The translations under genes were made by a program, and so were the position numbers. From positions 1-8,707 of the forward strand of contig JABEVH010000119.1 of NCBI GenBank assembly GCA_013043915.1: a DNA stretch of 8,707 nucleotides, written 5' to 3'. The number at the start of each line of letters is the position of its first letter. The stretch's first letter is position 1. The stretch comes from Pseudomonadales bacterium. GTDB lineage: Bacteria > Pseudomonadota > Gammaproteobacteria > Pseudomonadales > Moraxellaceae. Below, one piece after another: positions 6,406 to 8,707 of this stretch. The notes below the pieces were generated by a model, which was not told the origin of the DNA, ran no database searches, and saw nothing but the letters and a program-made list of their open reading frames with translations.

Positions 6406-7155
6406 ATGCCACAGGTTACAATGCGCGAGCTGCTGCAAGCAGGCGCTCACTTCGGTCACCAGACTCGTTTCTGGAACCCCAAAATGAAGCCCTTTATTTA
6501 TGGGGCACGCAACAAGATTCATATCATCAATCTGGAACACACGGTTCCTGCGCTGAATGATGCCCTAACCTTTGTCAATGGCTTGGCCAGCAAGGGCAAC
6601 AAGGTGTTATTTGTAGGCACCAAGCGTGCAGCTGCCGGTCTTATACGCGAACAGGCGACACGATGTGGTATGCCCTTTGTTGATCACCGCTGGCTAGGTG
6701 GGATGTTGACCAACTGGAAGACCATACGTCAGTCCATCAAGCGACTCAAGGATCTCGAAGTGCAGTCCTTGGATGGCACGTTTGCCAAGCTGACCAAGCG
6801 TGAAGCGCTGGAACGTGCTCGCGAAATGGAAAAGCTGGATCGTTCTTTAGGTGGAATCAAGGACATGGGTGGATTGCCTGATGCATTGTTTGTCATTGAC
6901 GTCGATCATGAAAAAATAGCCATTACGGAAGCTCGTAAGTTGGGTATACCGGTCATTGCCGTGGTTGATACCAATAGCGATCCTGATGGTGTTGATTACA
7001 TTATTCCAGGCAATGACGATGCCATTCGCTCAGTTCAGCTTTATGTCTCAGCGATGGCTACTGCTGTGATTGAAGGGCGAGAATATGCGTCCACCCAGGG
7101 TGGTGCTGGTCGAGAGATGGATGGTTACGTTGAAGTCGAATCCGAACAAGCCTAA
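6406..7155 (+). CDS. rpsB: 30S ribosomal protein S2
   Basis: S2 is a late-assembling protein of the small ribosomal subunit, located near the head-body junction with S1 and needed for S1 binding. The 249-aa product matches E. coli S2 (241 aa) along its length. Landmarks are MRELLQAGAHFGHQTRFWNPKMKPFI near the N-terminus, ILFVGTKRAA-type VLFVGTKRAA, HRWLGGMLTNWKT, the coiled-coil insert segment with SIKRLKDLE and LTKREALERAREMEKL, then SLGGIKDMGGLPDALFVID and DTNSDPDGVDYIIPGNDDAIR. The C-terminus is acidic (VEVESEQA), a few residues longer than in E. coli. It is the first gene of the rpsB-tsf operon, with a strong promoter and a structured leader upstream. tsf starts 37 nt after its stop, and a perfect palindrome spans that stop. 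Confidence 0.99.
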   Translation: MPQVTMRELLQAGAHFGHQTRFWNPKMKPFIYGARNKIHIINLEHTVPALNDALTFVNGLASKGNKVLFVGTKRAAAGLIREQATRCGMPFVDHRWLGGMLTNWKTIRQSIKRLKDLEVQSLDGTFAKLTKREALERAREMEKLDRSLGGIKDMGGLPDALFVIDVDHEKIAITEARKLGIPVIAVVDTNSDPDGVDYIIPGNDDAIRSVQLYVSAMATAVIEGREYASTQGGAGREMDGYVEVESEQA

Positions 7156-7167
7156 TTAGGCTTGTTC
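7144..7167. repeat. Perfect 24-bp palindrome across the rpsB stop (intercistronic hairpin)
   Basis: The arm GAACAAGCCTAA (7144-7155) is followed directly by its exact reverse complement (7156-7167), with the rpsB stop TAA at 7153-7155 in the centre. In RNA this gives a stem of about 10 bp with an AAUU loop. The following bases (ATCTTCT) are only mildly U-rich, so at most partial termination is expected. It may instead act as a pause or RNA-stability element between rpsB and tsf. A smaller CTTCT/AGAAG repeat follows at 7170-7181, just before the tsf ribosome binding site. Confidence 0.9.
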
Positions 7168-7192
7168 ATCTTCTAGAGAAGAGGTAAATATC

Positions 7193-8077
7193 ATGGCAGA
7201 AGTTACCGCCAGTTTGGTCAAAGAGCTGCGTGACCGTACCGGTCTGGGCATGATGGAATGCAAAAAGGCTTTGCAGGAAGCGGGTGCGGATATCGAACTG
7301 GCTATTGATAATCTTCGCAAGTCAGGTCAAGCCAAGGCTGCAAAAAAAGCCGGTAATATCGCCGCTGATGGAGCGATTATCACGGCGTTGTCCGCGGATA
7401 AGCGCTCTGCGCTGATCATGGAAGTGAACTGTCAGACGGACTTTGTGGCCCGTGATGAAAACTTCACGGCCTTTGCTCAGGCCGTGGCTGCCTTGGCTCT
7501 GAGTGCCAGGGTTGCCGATATTGCAGCTATCTCGCAATTGACTATGGGTGAAGGTAGCGTTGAAGAAGCTCGCGTATCCCTGGTGCAGAAAATTGGGGAA
7601 AATGTGCAGTTGCGTCGCGCCGAACTTGTTGAGGGCGAACTTCTGGTCAGTTATGTTCACGGTCTGAAGATTGGTGTGCTCGTGGCTTTACAAGGTGGTG
7701 ATGCTGCTTTGGGGCATGATATGGCTATGCATATCGCCGCCAGTAATCCGCTGGTGGTCATGCCTGCCGATGTCCCTGCCGATGTGCTGGCCAAGGAAAA
7801 GGAAATCTATGCAGCCAAGGCTCGTGAGTCAGGTAAGCCTGAGGCTATCGTTGAAAAGATGATTGAAGGTAGCTTGAAGAAATATCTGTCCGAGGTGAGC
7901 TTGGTCGAGCAGTCCTTTGTGAAGGACCCTGAAGTCCGTGTATCTGACCTTTTAAAGAAGGCAGGAGCTACGGTGCAGCGTTTTGTCCGTTTCCAGGTGG
8001 GTGAAGGCATCGAGAAGAAGTCGGTAGACTTTGCCTCGGAAGTTGCCGCAGCTGCAGCCGCAGCGGCGCAAGCATGA
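7193..8077 (+). CDS. tsf: Translation elongation factor Ts
   Basis: EF-Ts is the guanine nucleotide exchange factor that releases GDP from EF-Tu. The 294-aa protein (283 in E. coli) has an N-terminal UBA-like domain (1-54: ASLVKELRDRTGLGMMECKKAL). The core follows with VNCQTDFVARDENF (78-91), whose D83-F84 correspond to the E. coli D80-F81 pair inserted near the EF-Tu Mg2+ site. SYVHGLKIGVLVAL (153-166), the dimerisation/coiled-coil part (about 180-230) and the C-terminal module (VSLVEQSFVKDP to RFQVGEGIEKK) come next. The tail is an uninterrupted run of eight alanines (285-292) ending QA, unlike E. coli, and is probably a disordered or helical extension. GAGG (7181-7184) sits 8 nt before the start. 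It is the second gene of the rpsB-tsf operon, closed by two hairpin terminators. Confidence 0.99.
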   Translation: MAEVTASLVKELRDRTGLGMMECKKALQEAGADIELAIDNLRKSGQAKAAKKAGNIAADGAIITALSADKRSALIMEVNCQTDFVARDENFTAFAQAVAALALSARVADIAAISQLTMGEGSVEEARVSLVQKIGENVQLRRAELVEGELLVSYVHGLKIGVLVALQGGDAALGHDMAMHIAASNPLVVMPADVPADVLAKEKEIYAAKARESGKPEAIVEKMIEGSLKKYLSEVSLVEQSFVKDPEVRVSDLLKKAGATVQRFVRFQVGEGIEKKSVDFASEVAAAAAAAAQA

Positions 8078-8093
8078 TGAAGTCCTAGGGTGC

Positions 8094-8121
8094 CGGCATC
8101 CCCTCGTCGGGGTGTCGTTTT
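8094..8121 (+). terminator. First terminator after tsf
   Basis: CGGCA (8094-8098) and CCCC (8100-8103) pair with GGGG (8109-8112) and TGTCG (8113-8117). There is one bulged T at 8099, one G-U pair and a 5-nt loop. The stem is followed directly by TTTT (8118-8121). It lies 16 nt after the tsf stop and fits a rho-independent terminator with a short U-tract. Confidence 0.75.
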
Positions 8122-8127
8122 GCCCTA

Positions 8128-8154
8128 AAAAGGCCCCTCGTTGAGGGGCCTTTT
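8128..8154. terminator. Second, strong (potentially bidirectional) terminator after tsf
   Basis: AAAAGGCCCCTC (8128-8139) pairs perfectly with GAGGGGCCTTTT (8143-8154) around a GTT loop. This gives a GC-rich stem with an A-tract before and a T-tract after. It is the clearest rho-independent terminator in the window and separates rpsB-tsf from pyrH. Confidence 0.92.
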
Positions 8155-8158
8155 GCTG

Positions 8159-8164
8159 TAGAAT
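8159..8164 (+). promoter_or_regulatory. Possible pyrH -10 box
   Basis: TAGAAT matches the -10 consensus at five of six positions and lies just after the strong terminator and 30 nt before pyrH. A pyrH promoter is expected there. No convincing -35 box is seen at 16-18 bp, since that stretch falls in the terminator stem. The call is therefore tentative. Confidence 0.35.
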
Positions 8165-8194
8165 GCTGTCACATTAACGGAGAGCGTTGTCATC

Positions 8195-8707
8195 ATGGCA
8201 GATCGTAAACCGGTCTATCGTCGTATCTTACTCAAGCTGAGCGGTGAAGCCCTGGCTGGAGATGTGGAGTTTGGAATCGACCCCAAGGTTATGGGGCGAT
8301 TGGCCCTTGAGATAGGCCAACTGATTGGTATAGGTCTGCAGGTGGGGCTCGTTTTGGGGGGTGGCAACCTGTTTCGGGGTTCTGCTTTACAAGCTGCAGG
8401 TCTGGATCGTGTTGCCGGTGATCATATGGGTATGCTGGCTACGGTGATGAATGGTCTTGCCATGCGTGATTCTTTGGAAAGAGCGAATATACGTACCAGA
8501 TTTATGTCAGCCATCCCGATGAGTGGGATTGTCGATCATTATGATCGGCGCAATGCGATGCGGCATTTGCAAGCAGGCGAAGTTTGCATTTTTGTGGCAG
8601 GTACGGGAAATCCCTTTTTTACGACCGATTCGGCTGCCTGCCTGAGGGGCATAGAGATGGAAGCTGATGTGGTACTCAAGGCAACCAAAGTCGATGGTGT
8701 CTATTCC
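8195..8707 (+). CDS. pyrH: UMP kinase (3' end cut by window edge)
   Basis: PyrH phosphorylates UMP to UDP with ATP, the entry to UTP and CTP synthesis. The bacterial enzyme is a hexamer of the amino-acid-kinase fold, activated by GTP and inhibited by UTP. The frame is open to the right edge and gives 171 of the usual roughly 240 residues. Visible motifs are LLKLSGEAL (12-20, Lys14 at the phosphate site), the glycine-rich GGGNLFRG (55-62), GDHMGMLATVMNGLAMRD (75-92, UMP and regulatory contacts), MSAIP (104-108), TGNPFFTTDSAA (137-148) and EADVVLKATKVDGVYS (156-171). All match E. coli PyrH closely. The start at 8195 has GGAGAG (8179-8184) about 10 nt upstream. The SD lies in the loop of a small AACG/CGTT repeat (8176-8188). 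The gene follows the tsf terminators and so probably has its own promoter; frr would be expected next. Confidence 0.98.
   Translation, partial: MADRKPVYRRILLKLSGEALAGDVEFGIDPKVMGRLALEIGQLIGIGLQVGLVLGGGNLFRGSALQAAGLDRVAGDHMGMLATVMNGLAMRDSLERANIRTRFMSAIPMSGIVDHYDRRNAMRHLQAGEVCIFVAGTGNPFFTTDSAACLRGIEMEADVVLKATKVDGVYS

Noticed and set aside
1..8707. Mobile elements, CRISPR arrays, tRNA or rRNA genes, phage or defence systems
   Set aside because: I saw no transposase or integrase, no regularly spaced repeats and no RNA gene signature. All long frames are conserved housekeeping genes apart from the Mop gene and the left partial tail.

Overview
The window is an ordinary housekeeping region of a gammaproteobacterium. 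The gene order map-glnD-dapC-dapD, divergent from rpsB-tsf-pyrH, is typical of that class. DapD (274 aa), GlnD, MetAP, S2, EF-Ts and UMP kinase all read as clear gammaproteobacterial orthologues. Having dapC between glnD and dapD resembles Pseudomonas and related lineages more than Escherichia, where that slot lacks dapC. I cannot name the genus from sequence alone; base composition looks close to balanced.

Layout. Positions 3-128 appear to be the 3' tail of an unrecognised plus-strand gene that runs in from the left. It is followed directly by a small gene for a two-domain molybdate-binding (Mop/TOBE, ModG-like) protein at 143-571. A hairpin at 582-619 separates this from the convergent minus-strand operon. 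That operon reads, in transcription order, map (6207 to 5389), glnD (5340 to 2662), dapC (2661 to 1456) and dapD (1453 to 629). The last three are packed tightly: glnD and dapC abut (TGA then ATG), and dapC and dapD meet at an ATGA or with a 2-nt gap.

A 198-nt divergent region (6208-6405) separates map from rpsB. It holds a near-consensus rpsB promoter (TTGAGA, 17 bp, extended TATAAA with a GC-rich discriminator) and a roughly 127-nt structured leader. The leader matches in position and architecture the S2 autoregulatory leader (t44/tff family) of gammaproteobacteria. It has a long interrupted stem whose loop can form a 7-bp pseudoknot with the bases directly before the Shine-Dalgarno. rpsB (6406-7155) and tsf (7193-8077) follow, separated by a perfect 24-bp palindrome across the rpsB stop. 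Two hairpin terminators in tandem end the unit, and pyrH starts at 8195 and runs off the right edge.

Functionally the window joins translation (S2, EF-Ts, N-terminal Met removal), pyrimidine nucleotide supply (UMP kinase), nitrogen sensing (GlnD acting on PII) and two consecutive steps of the succinylase lysine/diaminopimelate pathway (DapD then DapC). I found no mobile element, CRISPR array, tRNA or rRNA, and no novel multi-gene system. The most interesting signals are RNA-level: the rpsB leader pseudoknot and the rpsB-tsf palindrome. A 10-bp tandem duplication at the end of the leftmost partial gene is also worth a look.
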